From Thermoprotei archaeon (GTDB lineage Archaea; Thermoproteota; Thermoprotei; QMSL01; B3-G16): DNA of 64,000 bases. Positions 9,537 to 18,438 of the stretch are shown here, piece by piece. Made by a program: the position numbers and the translations under genes. The stretch's first letter is position 1. The number at the start of each line of letters is the position of its first letter. The notes under the pieces are model-generated. The model saw only the letters and a program-made list of their open reading frames with translations. It was not told where the DNA came from and searched no databases. The DNA is taken from contig JAGGXX010000018.1 in assembly GCA_021162845.1 (NCBI GenBank), positions 1 through 64,000 on the forward strand, given 5' to 3'.

Positions 9537-10457
9537 TCATACTAATTGAGGTCGTATCTCATCAAGGAATTTGAAAATCTCATCATGCAGACCTCGGGTC
9601 GTGAATATGAAATGCGTAACGCCAGCATTTATGAGCTCTTGAATCTTCTTAAGGCAATCTTCAGGAGTACCAACTATCCCCACTTTCCGAAGCTCTTGAA
9701 GGGATCTCCATCGACCTATCATCTTACGGAACTTTTCCCTGAGCTCGGATTCATTTCTGCCTATAAGCAAGGGCCCTAGCCAGGTCTTCTCTATGGAGTT
9801 AAAGTCCCTTTTTAACTTCCTGCAATCGGATCTCAATATTTCCATTTTCTCGGCATAGCTCGCTGGGGTTAGGAACACACCATTGTATGCATCCGCGAGC
9901 TCGACCACAAGCCGTAGGAGTCTACGCCCTCCACCACCTATTAAGATTGGAGGATGGGGTTTTTGAAGGGGCTTAGGCTCACATACCGCTTTCTCTATGT
10001 GATAGTACTTACCCTGAAAACTCGGTTCATCCTCCGTCCACATCTTCTTTATTATAGTTACTGCCTCCCTGAGCTGCCCGATACGGACGTGAGGACCGGG
10101 AAACTCATAGCCATACGCCAAATACTCATTCTTCTTCCAGCCAGCCCCTATGCCCAGTATCAAGCGGCCTTTTGAGATTATATCTAGGGTCGCGGCCATC
10201 TTCGCTAAGAGGGCTGGATTACGGTAATTATTACAAAGCACGAGTGTCCCTAGGCGTATTCTTTCCGTAGCCTCGGCTAATGCGGATAACACGGTCCAAC
10301 ACTCTAGTACAGCACCACCGCTTAGCTCCCATATGAGGTGATCCATAAGCCATAGGCTATCTAAGCCAGCTGCTTCGTATTCCGTAGCTAATCTCCTAAG
10401 GGTATCATAATCCACATAATAATCGAAGTCTACGCCGAACTTAAGACGTTTAGACAT
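9537..10457 (-). CDS. F420-dependent LLM-class oxidoreductase
   Basis: A luciferase-like monooxygenase-family TIM-barrel protein, about 306 aa from the preferred start MSKRLKFGVDF (10457). The open frame runs on to 10562, but the extra N-terminal 35 residues do not look like the family. GLDSLWLMDHLIWEL, ATERIRLGTLVLCNNYRNPALLA and GRLILGIGAGWKKNEYLAYG are typical of F420-dependent members (Mer, Adf, hydride transferases), and PPILIGGGGRRLLRLV lies in the C-terminal half. This implies that the host makes coenzyme F420. The substrate is unknown: it could be an alcohol or a methylene-pterin, but it is too divergent to call as Mer. It stands between larB and a damaged transporter with no evident operon partner. 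Confidence 0.85.
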   Translation of the reverse strand: MSKRLKFGVDFDYYVDYDTLRRLATEYEAAGLDSLWLMDHLIWELSGGAVLECWTVLSALAEATERIRLGTLVLCNNYRNPALLAKMAATLDIISKGRLILGIGAGWKKNEYLAYGYEFPGPHVRIGQLREAVTIIKKMWTEDEPSFQGKYYHIEKAVCEPKPLQKPHPPILIGGGGRRLLRLVVELADAYNGVFLTPASYAEKMEILRSDCRKLKRDFNSIEKTWLGPLLIGRNESELREKFRKMIGRWRSLQELRKVGIVGTPEDCLKKIQELINAGVTHFIFTTRGLHDEIFKFLDEIRPQLV

Positions 10458-10622
10458 GAATATCAGCTCATGGTTATTCATGGGTTTTAGGAAAAATAAG
10501 GCTTCACATACTCGTTGACTATTACCTCTCTCAGGGGATGGACGAGCACGATTATATCTCATATGTGAGCTTTAAAGTTCCCATTGGGCCCTTAAGAGCT
10601 ACTCTGTATATTTTGAAGTAAG

Positions 10623-12489
10623 TTAAAGTCGTGCAAATGGCGGGTTTAGCACATCAGCTAGACAATCGCATATCAGTACTAAGGCCAATATCAATAATGT
10701 TAGACATATCGCCGGAGGCAGAATACACCACCACATATGGGAAAACGTCCTCCCATACATAGTGGAATACGCGATCATATTGCCCCAGCTTATTATGGGC
10801 GCCGACCGCACTTCCTCGATGGTCGAGTAAGTATATCTTCGATAGCCAAGGAAGTCCAGTCCTGACTGTACGGTTGTGGCTATGGCCGCCACATATATTA
10901 TGCTTGAGAGAGCCGTTCTGAAGGCCTCTGGAAGTACGTGATGAAGCATTATGTGCCAATCATCCGAGCCCATAGCTCTTGCGGCTTCTACGTACATATG
11001 CCCTCTGGCTATTACTACCTTTGACTTCACCAGTCTAGCTGTTATTCCCCAGCTACTCAAGCCCGTTAAGAGCATGGATCTAAGAATCATAGGATGGATT
11101 ATGGGGATTGATATGCTCATGGGAAATACGCTTACGAAGATTATGATGGGCATGGAGATGAAGAGATCGGTTATCCTATCTAGAGCATATGAGAGGGGGC
11201 TACCATGATAGTAGCCTGAAATAAGCCCTACCAGACAACCCACCATCATAGCTATGAAGACCGCGCCCAGGCACTCAGATAAAGAGGTCATGCCGCCCTT
11301 AAGAAGGCGTATAAGTACATCTCTACCCCATTCATCGGTCCCAAGGGGGTGAGAGAAGGTGGGAGGCAAACATGGTTCAGAGAGGCTAACTTCATTGAAG
11401 TAGCCTAAGAGGGATAAAAGGATGAGAGCTGCCAAAATGCCTAGTCCAACTATCCCCCTGCTATCACGTCTGAAAGCCATAGTCATTCGACGAAAGGAGT
11501 CGAGATAAAGGGAGAGCTTCCTTAAGCTAAACTTAGGAAGGACTATATTTACTGAGAAATTAAAGCTCTCTTGAGGACTTTCATTGGCCATCCTGGGATC
11601 AAGGAGATAGCACGTGACTTCAGCGATGAGACCGAGAACTATCATCAAGACCGTGAAGAGAAGGAATAGTACCTGAAGGACTAGACGGTTCTCCTTATGC
11701 ATTATCATGAATCGATATATTATCCAGCTAAATCCAGGTTTGCTACATGTAACCTCCAGTAACACGAGGCCCGTGCTTATCATTAAGGGAGTCACGCTTA
11801 CCATCATGATTACTGAGGGCAGGGCATTCCTTAGGACGTGTTTGAACATGATCTCCCTAATGCTTAGCCCTTTTGCTTTCGCTAACCTTACAAAGTCACG
11901 GCTTACTATGTCCACTACAGAGCTCCTAGCCATTATGTAGTAAAAGCCGAATAAGCCTAACACGAAGGATAATGTAGGGACGGCTAAGTGTCTAAGAAGG
12001 TCGACTAGGAAGAAAGGTATTTCAGGCAGTGAAAGAGGATGCGCCCATTTAACGTAATCATAATATCCATGTATGGGAAATATGCCTAGTTCCCCGCACA
12101 ATAACAGCATGAGAGAGAGAAACCCAGCCACCAAATGGGTATCGCGCAAAAGAGCGTAGCAAGCGCTGTTAAAAACCTATCTGAAGCCTTTCCATATCTC
12201 GATGCAGCGAATACGCCTAATGATATGCCCATCAGTAGGCTTAAGGGAAGGGCCAAAACGAGGAGATAAAGGCTTCCGGCTAATCTGCTTCGGATCAGCG
12301 TAAGCGTTAGTCTAAATGCACCGGAATTCGAGATGAATAGCTTCACGAAATTCGAGTATAGTTGCAGAGGAAATGATAATGGGGACGACCGTGGCTTATA
12401 CGAGAATACGAAAAACTGAGTATGTAAGCCATAGCTAAGGTACAGCTGCTATCCACAATCCTTTTGAGGAGGAATTGACTTAGCTTCAT
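10623..12489 (-). pseudogene. Frameshifted dppB fused to dppC (peptide ABC permeases)
   Basis: DppB-like sequence starts at ATG 12489 (MKLSQFLLKRI), shifts frame near 12370 into a piece beginning MKLFISNSG (12346), and shifts again near 12100 into the 508-aa frame 10623-12149. That frame has a DppB C-terminus (MARSSVVDIVSRDFVRLAKAKGL, the EAA loop, ending LLDPRM) running without a stop into a DppC-like permease (DSRGIVGLGILAALIL, HPLGTDEWGRDVLIRLLKG, AARAMGSDDWHIMLHHVLPE). Each half should be an inner-membrane channel subunit of an oligopeptide/oligosaccharide importer. No binding protein or ATPase gene is adjacent, so the system is probably dead. The DppC half is intact in sequence and might be expressed alone from MANESPQES. 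Confidence 0.75.
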
Positions 12490-12571
12490 TATCCTGAAGT
12501 TATCCGGTTTACCTCAGATAAAAAGCTTCATGGTCCAGAGTCCATTCCTGGTCAATTAAAGATGCGAATGT

Positions 12572-13492
12572 CTAGAGTAAATGCGTATATCTAAAGGCCG
12601 AGTCAGGGGCGAGGGTTACGACTGCTCCATCCTCAATATACTTAGCTACACTTAGTGCTACGTAGACATTAGCCCCCGTGGAAAGTCCGCCTAATATTCC
12701 CTCACACCTTATCAGCTTTTTCATCATTTCGAGGGCATTCTGATAACTTACTTCGACTAACTCGTCTATGAGCGCAGAATATCTTCTAAAGATGCCCGAG
12801 ATGGTCATCGTAGCAAGCCCTTCTATAGGCTCTCCGATGCTACCTGAACCCCGTACGATAGGCGAACCCATTGGAACCACTCCCACTATCTTAACCCTAT
12901 TACCGAGCTTTTCCTTCATGAACTTCGCAATACCTGCTATACAGCCACCTGTACCTATCCCCATGACAATAGCTCGGACCTTATCGCCAAGCTGTTGATA
13001 TATCTCCCTCGCGGTGGTCTCATAATGTGCCCTCACGTTAGCCTCGTTATTATGCTGATCCAAATATACACCATGCCTTTCCTCCGCTATTTTCCTTGCC
13101 TTATTAATCATACTGTCAGGATGCTCAGGCGGGACTCTAGGAGCCGAGACCACTTCAGCCCCCAAGGCCTTAAGGAGAGCAAGTTTCACGGGTGAAATGT
13201 CCTCCTCAACGACTATCACTGATTTATAGCCTAACCTTGAGGTCACCCAAGCCACTGATATAGCCGTATTGCCACTCGAGGCTTCAACTACAGTCGCGCC
13301 TGGCTTAAGGAGGCCTTTGGCCTCCGCATCACGGATCATATAAAGCGCTATCCTGTCCTTATGGCTACCCGTTGGATTCATGTATTCAAGCTTAACGAAT
13401 ATGTCAACTCTCTTCGTAACGTTGAAGCGACGAAGTTTTACCATAGGTGTTCTCCCTATGAGATCAAATAGACAGGAGCTCATAGAGCCCAC
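12572..13492 (-). CDS. PLP-dependent cysteine synthase family enzyme
   Basis: A 306-aa fold-type II PLP enzyme of the cysteine synthase/cystathionine beta-synthase family. LIGRTPMVKL opens the chain, and NPTGSHKDRIA carries the Schiff-base Lys. EASSGNTAISVAW is the substrate-loop motif, GIGTGGCIAGIAKFM binds the PLP phosphate, and GGLSTGANVYVAL and APDSAFRYTHLL complete the C-terminus. It would make cysteine from O-acetyl- or O-phosphoserine and sulfide. The length matches CysK/CysM-type enzymes without CBS domains. Start is ATG 13492, with ATG 13483 possible. The donor (OAS, OPS or homoserine type) cannot be fixed by eye. Confidence 0.88.
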   Translation of the reverse strand: MGSMSSCLFDLIGRTPMVKLRRFNVTKRVDIFVKLEYMNPTGSHKDRIALYMIRDAEAKGLLKPGATVVEASSGNTAISVAWVTSRLGYKSVIVVEEDISPVKLALLKALGAEVVSAPRVPPEHPDSMINKARKIAEERHGVYLDQHNNEANVRAHYETTAREIYQQLGDKVRAIVMGIGTGGCIAGIAKFMKEKLGNRVKIVGVVPMGSPIVRGSGSIGEPIEGLATMTISGIFRRYSALIDELVEVSYQNALEMMKKLIRCEGILGGLSTGANVYVALSVAKYIEDGAVVTLAPDSAFRYTHLL

Positions 13493-13662
13493 GACCGATG
13501 GTTTTCTATCTAGTATTACGAGATATTTAAATGAGGGTTATAGTATAAGACGTAGGTCTCCGATATTACCTGTATAACATCTCCCGGGCTTTGATTAAAC
13601 TTAAATATAGCCTTATGTCCCATAAGGCGTACATAACGTCAGCCTAAAAGAGGGAACATGCG

Positions 13663-13968
13663 TTGGCTTTAGTCGTGTATGATATGCGTTATAATGCCCT
13701 TGCAGTAGCCAAGATAAAGCCCTTAGAGGAGGTAGAGTACGATGTTAAGAGGGGAAAAGTCCTCCTCAGATCGAACGACGTAAGGCCCTTCTACGTAGCT
13801 GGGAGAAAGGTCAGTTATGTCCTTTACTCGCTTTATAAACAGGGCCTTAACCCCAGAGGATATCTGATATTCAAAAAAGGCAGAGCTACTTTCTTCGTTA
13901 CAGAGCTCTCATGGAGCTCAAGAGAAGCCCAAAGTCCTTATAGGGCCATTGACGCCTTCCTAGGTTAG
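13663..13968 (+). CDS. Small protein of unknown function
   Basis: A 101-aa protein beginning at TTG 13663 with an AGAGGG Shine-Dalgarno about 8 nt before it. The nearby ATG at 13658 is out of frame and stops at once. The sequence mixes beta-like segments (ALVVYDMRYNALAVAKI, GKVLLRSNDVRPFYV) with a basic middle and no Cys, membrane span or recognisable motif. Codon use resembles the neighbours. The good SD and clean frame support a real gene. I do not recognise a family, and the neighbours (cysteine synthase family, GH4 remnant) do not suggest a role. Confidence 0.55.
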   Translation: MALVVYDMRYNALAVAKIKPLEEVEYDVKRGKVLLRSNDVRPFYVAGRKVSYVLYSLYKQGLNPRGYLIFKKGRATFFVTELSWSSREAQSPYRAIDAFLG

Positions 13969-14157
13969 GCCCAGGGATTCTGTGGGCTAATTTTTCTACT
14001 TTATTAATGCGTTTAATTTCTTGAACAATTAGGAAAGCTTTAGACAAGAAAGGTGATTAGTATTTTTATAAGCGCGACATCTTACGAGCCTATCGTCAAG
14101 TAGTTAGCTGCTTAGATATAATTATTAAAGGTTAAAAATTATCTCTAAGATACGACA

Positions 14158-14763
14158 AAGATAACGATAGTAGAAGTAGGAAGCTATTTTACCTGGATCT
14201 TCTCGATGACTTTTATGGGGTAAACGATCTCTGGGGAGGTGAATTAATGCTTTATAATATAAACGAGGAAAGCCTTAAGGTTATGAAGAAGATAACGACT
14301 ACCTTCGTTGAACAAGCAAGAGTTGAGCCAAAAATAGAGGCCATAATAGATAAGATCGAAGCGTTCTGAAGAGCGCGGATTTCGTCATAGTAACGATAAG
14401 AGCCATAGACATAGTATCGGCGATGGTTAATAGAAAACGGGTTGAGTTGCTCGCTGTTAACGTGCCTAATAATTCATAGTCCAAGGAATTCCGATGGGTT
14501 TCGTAGTTGAGATGCCTGGGATAGTAGATGGTGAGGGGTCAGAGGGAGAAGAATAGGGGATCTCTCACGTGCGGCCTTAGCTATGTTAAACTTACACTTA
14601 CAGAAGTTCGAGATCCTTGCTCGGAGAATTTTAGAACAGGAAAGGATTTAGTACTACAAGCCATGGTTATTGATCCATTAACCCCATCACCCGATAAAGC
14701 AAGGACGATATTAGAGGAGTTCCTACGGGAGCCTAAGGAGCTACTCTCAATAGAACTACATTA
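14158..14763 (+). pseudogene. Collapsed GH4 glycosidase gene
   Basis: Fragments in several frames match family GH4 (NAD/Mn-dependent alpha-galactosidase/alpha-glucosidase) in order. They are KITIVEVGSYF (nucleotide-binding start), GGELMLYNINEESLKVMKKI, LKSADFVIVTIRAI, then directly VELLAVNVPNN, GFVVEMPGIVDGEG, GDLSRAALAMLNLHLQK and LVLQAMVIDPLTPSPDKARTILEEFL. An intact gene needs about 1.3 kb; here about 0.6 kb remains. The jump from the TIRAI stretch to the C-terminal NVPNN motif shows an internal deletion of roughly 200 residues that removes the metal/active-site centre, plus at least four frameshifts or stops. It is certainly non-functional. The AT-rich gap 13969-14157 holds nothing else. 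Confidence 0.82.
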
Positions 14764-14993
14764 AGGAAGCATATCGTCTTAGTGCTATTCTTCACTACAA
14801 GTCCGTCTAGCTTCATGATCCGAGAACATAGTGAAAAACTAGGTGATTTAACGAATAAGAGGATCAGAGGGGCTCAGGGGGATAAGGGCATCTTCATCCA
14901 TAATTCAGGTCCCCGAGACGCCCTTCATCGCCATATAAGTAACGGGAGAGGCAATATATAAAAAGCTGAGGTCTTAAAACCCTAAGGTTGCCT

Positions 14994-15000
14994 AGGAGGT
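14994..15000 (+). promoter_or_regulatory. Strong Shine-Dalgarno (AGGAGGT) of the glycogen synthase-like gene
   Basis: AGGAGGT ends exactly where the annotated GTG (14999) begins, so that GTG cannot be the start. With normal 7-nt spacing the SD points to ATT at 15008, which encodes the first residue of the conserved (M)KVMMLSWEFPP N-terminus. Confidence 0.65.
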
Positions 15001-15007
15001 GTATTGC

Positions 15008-16177
15008 ATTAAGGTAATGATGCTCTCATGGGAGTTCCCTCCTAGGATAGTGGGAGGGTTAGCCAGGCATTGTTATGGACTGAGTAGGGCCTTATCACGC
15101 AACGGAGTAGAGGTTCATGTGATCACCCTGGAGTTCCCGGGAACACCGCTTGAGGAAATAATAGACGATGTTATGGTTCATAGGGTGAAGATCGAGATAG
15201 GTAATCCTAACTTCTTGACATGGGTATTGCTCTTCAATCATTTTATGGAGAAGAGAGCTGGCATGTTAATGCATGAGGTAGGGGATTTCGACTTAATTCA
15301 TGCTCATGACTGGTTAACAGCTCTAGCGGGCATAGCCTTAAAACACGTTATGGGTTGTAAACTTATATTCACGATCCATAGCACGGAAATAGGCAGAAGT
15401 GGTGGCCTCTATGTCCCTGACTCCTTTACCAAGGACTCCATAGAATGGTGGGGGACCTATGAGGCCGCTTATGTGATAGCAGTTAGTGAACCATTAAGGG
15501 ACGAGATAATAAGCCATTTCAAGGTCCCTGAGTGGAAGGTAGTAGCCGTTCCTAACGGGATAGATGTGACTAAGTTTGAGCGTGATGTGAATAAGGAAGG
15601 TGTTAGGGCTAAGTACGGTGTGATGCCCGGAGAACTGTTGATCTTGGCCGTGGGCAGGCTAACCCCTCAGAAGGGCTTCCAGCACTTGATATATGCCATG
15701 CCTCAAATACTGCGAAGGCATCCTAAAGCTAAGCTGTTAATCGTAGGAGATGGATGGATGCGCAGTGAACTTGAGAGGGCGACATATGAAGTGGGATGTC
15801 ATGAAAGGATAAGATTTACGGGATTCCTCAGTGATGACGAGTTGATCGAACTCTATTTAAGCGCAGATCTCTTAGTGGTACCATCGATTTATGAGCCCTT
15901 CGGCATTACCGCTCTTGAGGGAATGGCGGCGGGCCTCCCAGTCGTAGCCAGCAAGGTAGGAGGACTTCAGCATATAGTAGAGCACGAGAGGACAGGCATC
16001 TGGGTAATACCAGGGGATCCGCATTCGATAGCTTGGGGCGTTGACTATGTACTATCAAATCCAGATCGAGCTAAACAAATGGGAGAAAATGCCAGGAGAA
16101 AGGTTAAAAACGAATATAGCTGGGATATTATTGCAGAGAGGACGATAGGTATTTACAAGAAGACCCTCATGGGCTGA
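15008..16177 (+). CDS. Glycogen synthase-like glycosyltransferase (GT4/GT5)
   Basis: A GT-B fold glycosyltransferase of about 389 aa. N-terminal KVMMLSWEFPPRIVGGLARH, the acceptor-side DLIHAHDWLTALAG, and the C-terminal nucleotide-sugar site AVGRLTPQKGFQHLI with PSIYEPFGITALEGMAAGLPVVA (E-x7-E) are all present. The SWEFPP...GGL start and HAHDW are characteristic of archaeal glycogen/starch synthase-like enzymes using ADP- or UDP-glucose. The neighbouring GH57 enzymes and phosphorylase support an alpha-glucan role. The predicted start is a rare ATT with an ideal SD; the ORF-track start at GTG 14999 lies inside the SD. ATG 15017 is the conventional alternative but clips the first beta-strand. 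Confidence 0.85.
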   Translation: MKVMMLSWEFPPRIVGGLARHCYGLSRALSRNGVEVHVITLEFPGTPLEEIIDDVMVHRVKIEIGNPNFLTWVLLFNHFMEKRAGMLMHEVGDFDLIHAHDWLTALAGIALKHVMGCKLIFTIHSTEIGRSGGLYVPDSFTKDSIEWWGTYEAAYVIAVSEPLRDEIISHFKVPEWKVVAVPNGIDVTKFERDVNKEGVRAKYGVMPGELLILAVGRLTPQKGFQHLIYAMPQILRRHPKAKLLIVGDGWMRSELERATYEVGCHERIRFTGFLSDDELIELYLSADLLVVPSIYEPFGITALEGMAAGLPVVASKVGGLQHIVEHERTGIWVIPGDPHSIAWGVDYVLSNPDRAKQMGENARRKVKNEYSWDIIAERTIGIYKKTLMG

Positions 16178-16184
16178 TGGGGCT

Positions 16185-16424
16185 ATGAGTCTATTACTGA
16201 AGAAGCTTCTCGGTATGCTCAACAACATAGGGGCCGTGAACCCTTCTAATGCCTTGACCTTGGTGGAGATTTCAAATAGGATAAAGATGGACATGAAGGA
16301 GTTAGGGCAGAAGCTCGAGGAGTTAGTTAAAGCGGGGTACGTCGGTAAGGTACGCGATTTAGAGGAGGATAAGTATTACCTTACTCCTACGGGGATACTA
16401 GTCGCGCTCTCAGCTTACTCCTAG
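16185..16424 (+). CDS. Small winged-helix protein
   Basis: A 79-aa protein 7 bp after the glycogen synthase-like gene and 37 bp before a GH57 gene, probably co-transcribed. TLVEISNRIKMDMKELGQKLEELVKAGYVGKVRDLEEDKYYLTPTG reads as a helix-turn-helix followed by a beta wing, ending in the TPTG turn common in archaeal wHTH regulators. It may sense or regulate the glucan cluster, an inference from position only. No effector domain is present. Confidence 0.65.
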   Translation: MSLLLKKLLGMLNNIGAVNPSNALTLVEISNRIKMDMKELGQKLEELVKAGYVGKVRDLEEDKYYLTPTGILVALSAYS

Positions 16425-16461
16425 TGAACCTTAAGGATCAGCTTAGTATTGAGGCATATTC

Positions 16462-18438
16462 ATGATAGTGCTCACCTTATGGGAACACGAACACGCATAT
16501 CAACCGCGTAGGCTAATTGACGCCTATCGAGAGGAGGAGGTCTCGGCTCCGGGAGGAGTTATTAAGAGGATCATGGGAAGGATCATCAAGGAACGCAACC
16601 TATTCCGTGTGGCGTTAGCCCCTGGATCTGCTTATGATGAGATAGTGCGATCTCTCGATCAGAGAAGCCTAGATATAGAACCCATAACCCTCAGCCTATT
16701 AGCTAAGCATAACCCTAAGGCGTATCAAGAGCTAAAGAGGCGCGTGCTTGAGGGGCGTGCAGCCATAGTAGCGACGGCATATTCCCATCCGATATTACCG
16801 CTGATGTATGAGGACTCGCTGGTTAACGCTATGATAAACATAAGATGGAGTATCGAGCTCTATCTAGAGGAGTTCTTGGATGCCTTGGTAAAAGGTGACG
16901 AGAGCCTAGTAGTAGGGTGGTGGTTCCCAGAGTGCGCGTATAAGGCGGAGCTAGTAGATATCATATACGAGGAGCTAGTAGATTCCGTAGGGAAGCGAGG
17001 GCTTAAAGTACGAGGGGTCACGCTTTACTTAATACTAGATGAGACGCAGGGCTGGGGGGTGGATCCTTCTAAAGTTTATCGAATGGAGGGCAGGCCGTAT
17101 GTTCTCGTGCTCTTTCGTGATCACGCACTTAGCGATGCGATCTCCTTTTCCAACGATTATACGATGATAATGGAGGCCATCAGGAGGGGGATAAGCAGGT
17201 ATGAGGGAGGGTATGTGGGCTTAGCCTGCGATGCAGAGTGTTATGGTGGTTACTATTACTCATATAAGCCAAGGATATTCGAGGAGGTGCGCTTGACCTT
17301 ATCGAAAAGCATAGTGGATGCGCGAGGTAGGCGAGTTTCATTTAGCTTTAGAACAGCGGATGATATAGTCAGAGAGGAACTACAGCACGACCTTTCTAAC
17401 GTTAAAGTGGCTGATTATACCTCATGGTCGGATTATTTTTACATACTCGACCCCTATGCAGAGAGACCAAGCGAAGGAATAATAGCGACACGAGTAGGCG
17501 GCCTATTAAGATGGAGTGGAGTGGAACGAGGAGAGGGGAAAGCTACCAATAAAACGTACTTCATAGTATTCCTAGAGGAGCATAAAGAGGGCAAAGTTGT
17601 AAGGGTGATAAACTCGATATGGAAAGTAGCCTTCAATAAGCTGAGGCGTGATGTCGCAAATTTCATATCTGATAATGTCATGCGTCTCCTCGAGGAGGTA
17701 TCCTCAAGTGAAACTGCCATCGATGTACTTAAGGGCTATTGGAAAGTCGTTTCAGGAAGAGAGGGAGGAGAGGACTACGTTGAGGGGTTGAGGAGGAGAG
17801 GGCTCATAGCTGTGGGCTCTGGTGAGCTGAGGGCCTTCAGTTTGTTGCTTGAGGCGTATAGGCTAGCGTGTCAGGATGCGTATATAAGCTGTCCCACGTT
17901 TTGGCCATCGCCCGCTACAGATCCCGCATGGACATCTTTAGCGTTGCTCGTAACCGGGTTAATTAAGCTGGCAGAGGCCTTTTCCCTGCTTAGCATTCCG
18001 CTAGTGGATGTAGAAGAGGTCTATAGGAGGTATTTCCTAGAGTTCGGCGAGGGAGGGATGTGGCTTAAGTTCATAAGATATTATGACTTCCAACTCCTAA
18101 GCCTGATGAAGTTTCTAGAGAAGGGCTCTAGAAGCGCTGGATATGATCTAAGGAAAGAAGCGGGTAAAAGCGACGTAGATGTTAGATATATCGCTAAGGA
18201 GCTTTACGAAAAAGGGCTTAAACGCTTTCTATATCCAGTGTATCCTTGGGATGTGAACCCCTTTCTCGTGAAGTATGCGTTCTCCGGACTTAAAGAGGAC
18301 GAATGGAGAGCTAAGCTGTATGAGTGGAGGAAAGCCATAGATCCCAGGAGAGAAGGCATCCCTATTCCTAGAAAAGTTGGATTGCTTCATATGAGGTATT
18401 TGCCCGGTGAAATTAGACGGCACCTTCTAGCTCGGTAA
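16462..18438 (+). CDS. GH57-family alpha-glucan-active enzyme
   Basis: A 658-aa protein with the GH57 signature. Motif 1 is HEHAYQP (about 9-14); motif 3 is GWWFPECAY, where Glu157 should be the nucleophile; motif 4 is GLACDAECYGG, where Asp257 should be the acid/base. GH57 enzymes act on alpha-1,4/1,6 glucans as amylases, 4-alpha-glucanotransferases, branching or amylopullulanase-type enzymes. The C-terminal 350 residues are helical and not a module I can name. No signal peptide is present, so it is intracellular. Its 3' end overlaps the convergent GH57 gene by 26 bp. The position between the synthase and phosphorylase genes suggests glycogen remodelling. The exact reaction is not determinable. 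Confidence 0.8.
   Translation: MIVLTLWEHEHAYQPRRLIDAYREEEVSAPGGVIKRIMGRIIKERNLFRVALAPGSAYDEIVRSLDQRSLDIEPITLSLLAKHNPKAYQELKRRVLEGRAAIVATAYSHPILPLMYEDSLVNAMINIRWSIELYLEEFLDALVKGDESLVVGWWFPECAYKAELVDIIYEELVDSVGKRGLKVRGVTLYLILDETQGWGVDPSKVYRMEGRPYVLVLFRDHALSDAISFSNDYTMIMEAIRRGISRYEGGYVGLACDAECYGGYYYSYKPRIFEEVRLTLSKSIVDARGRRVSFSFRTADDIVREELQHDLSNVKVADYTSWSDYFYILDPYAERPSEGIIATRVGGLLRWSGVERGEGKATNKTYFIVFLEEHKEGKVVRVINSIWKVAFNKLRRDVANFISDNVMRLLEEVSSSETAIDVLKGYWKVVSGREGGEDYVEGLRRRGLIAVGSGELRAFSLLLEAYRLACQDAYISCPTFWPSPATDPAWTSLALLVTGLIKLAEAFSLLSIPLVDVEEVYRRYFLEFGEGGMWLKFIRYYDFQLLSLMKFLEKGSRSAGYDLRKEAGKSDVDVRYIAKELYEKGLKRFLYPVYPWDVNPFLVKYAFSGLKEDEWRAKLYEWRKAIDPRREGIPIPRKVGLLHMRYLPGEIRRHLLAR

Noticed and set aside
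14770-14961. Open frame (RKHIVLVLFFTTS...GNI) between the GH4 remnant and the glycogen synthase gene
   Set aside because: No good start codon, no recognised motif, and it directly follows a collapsed gene; most likely chance or unrecognisable debris.
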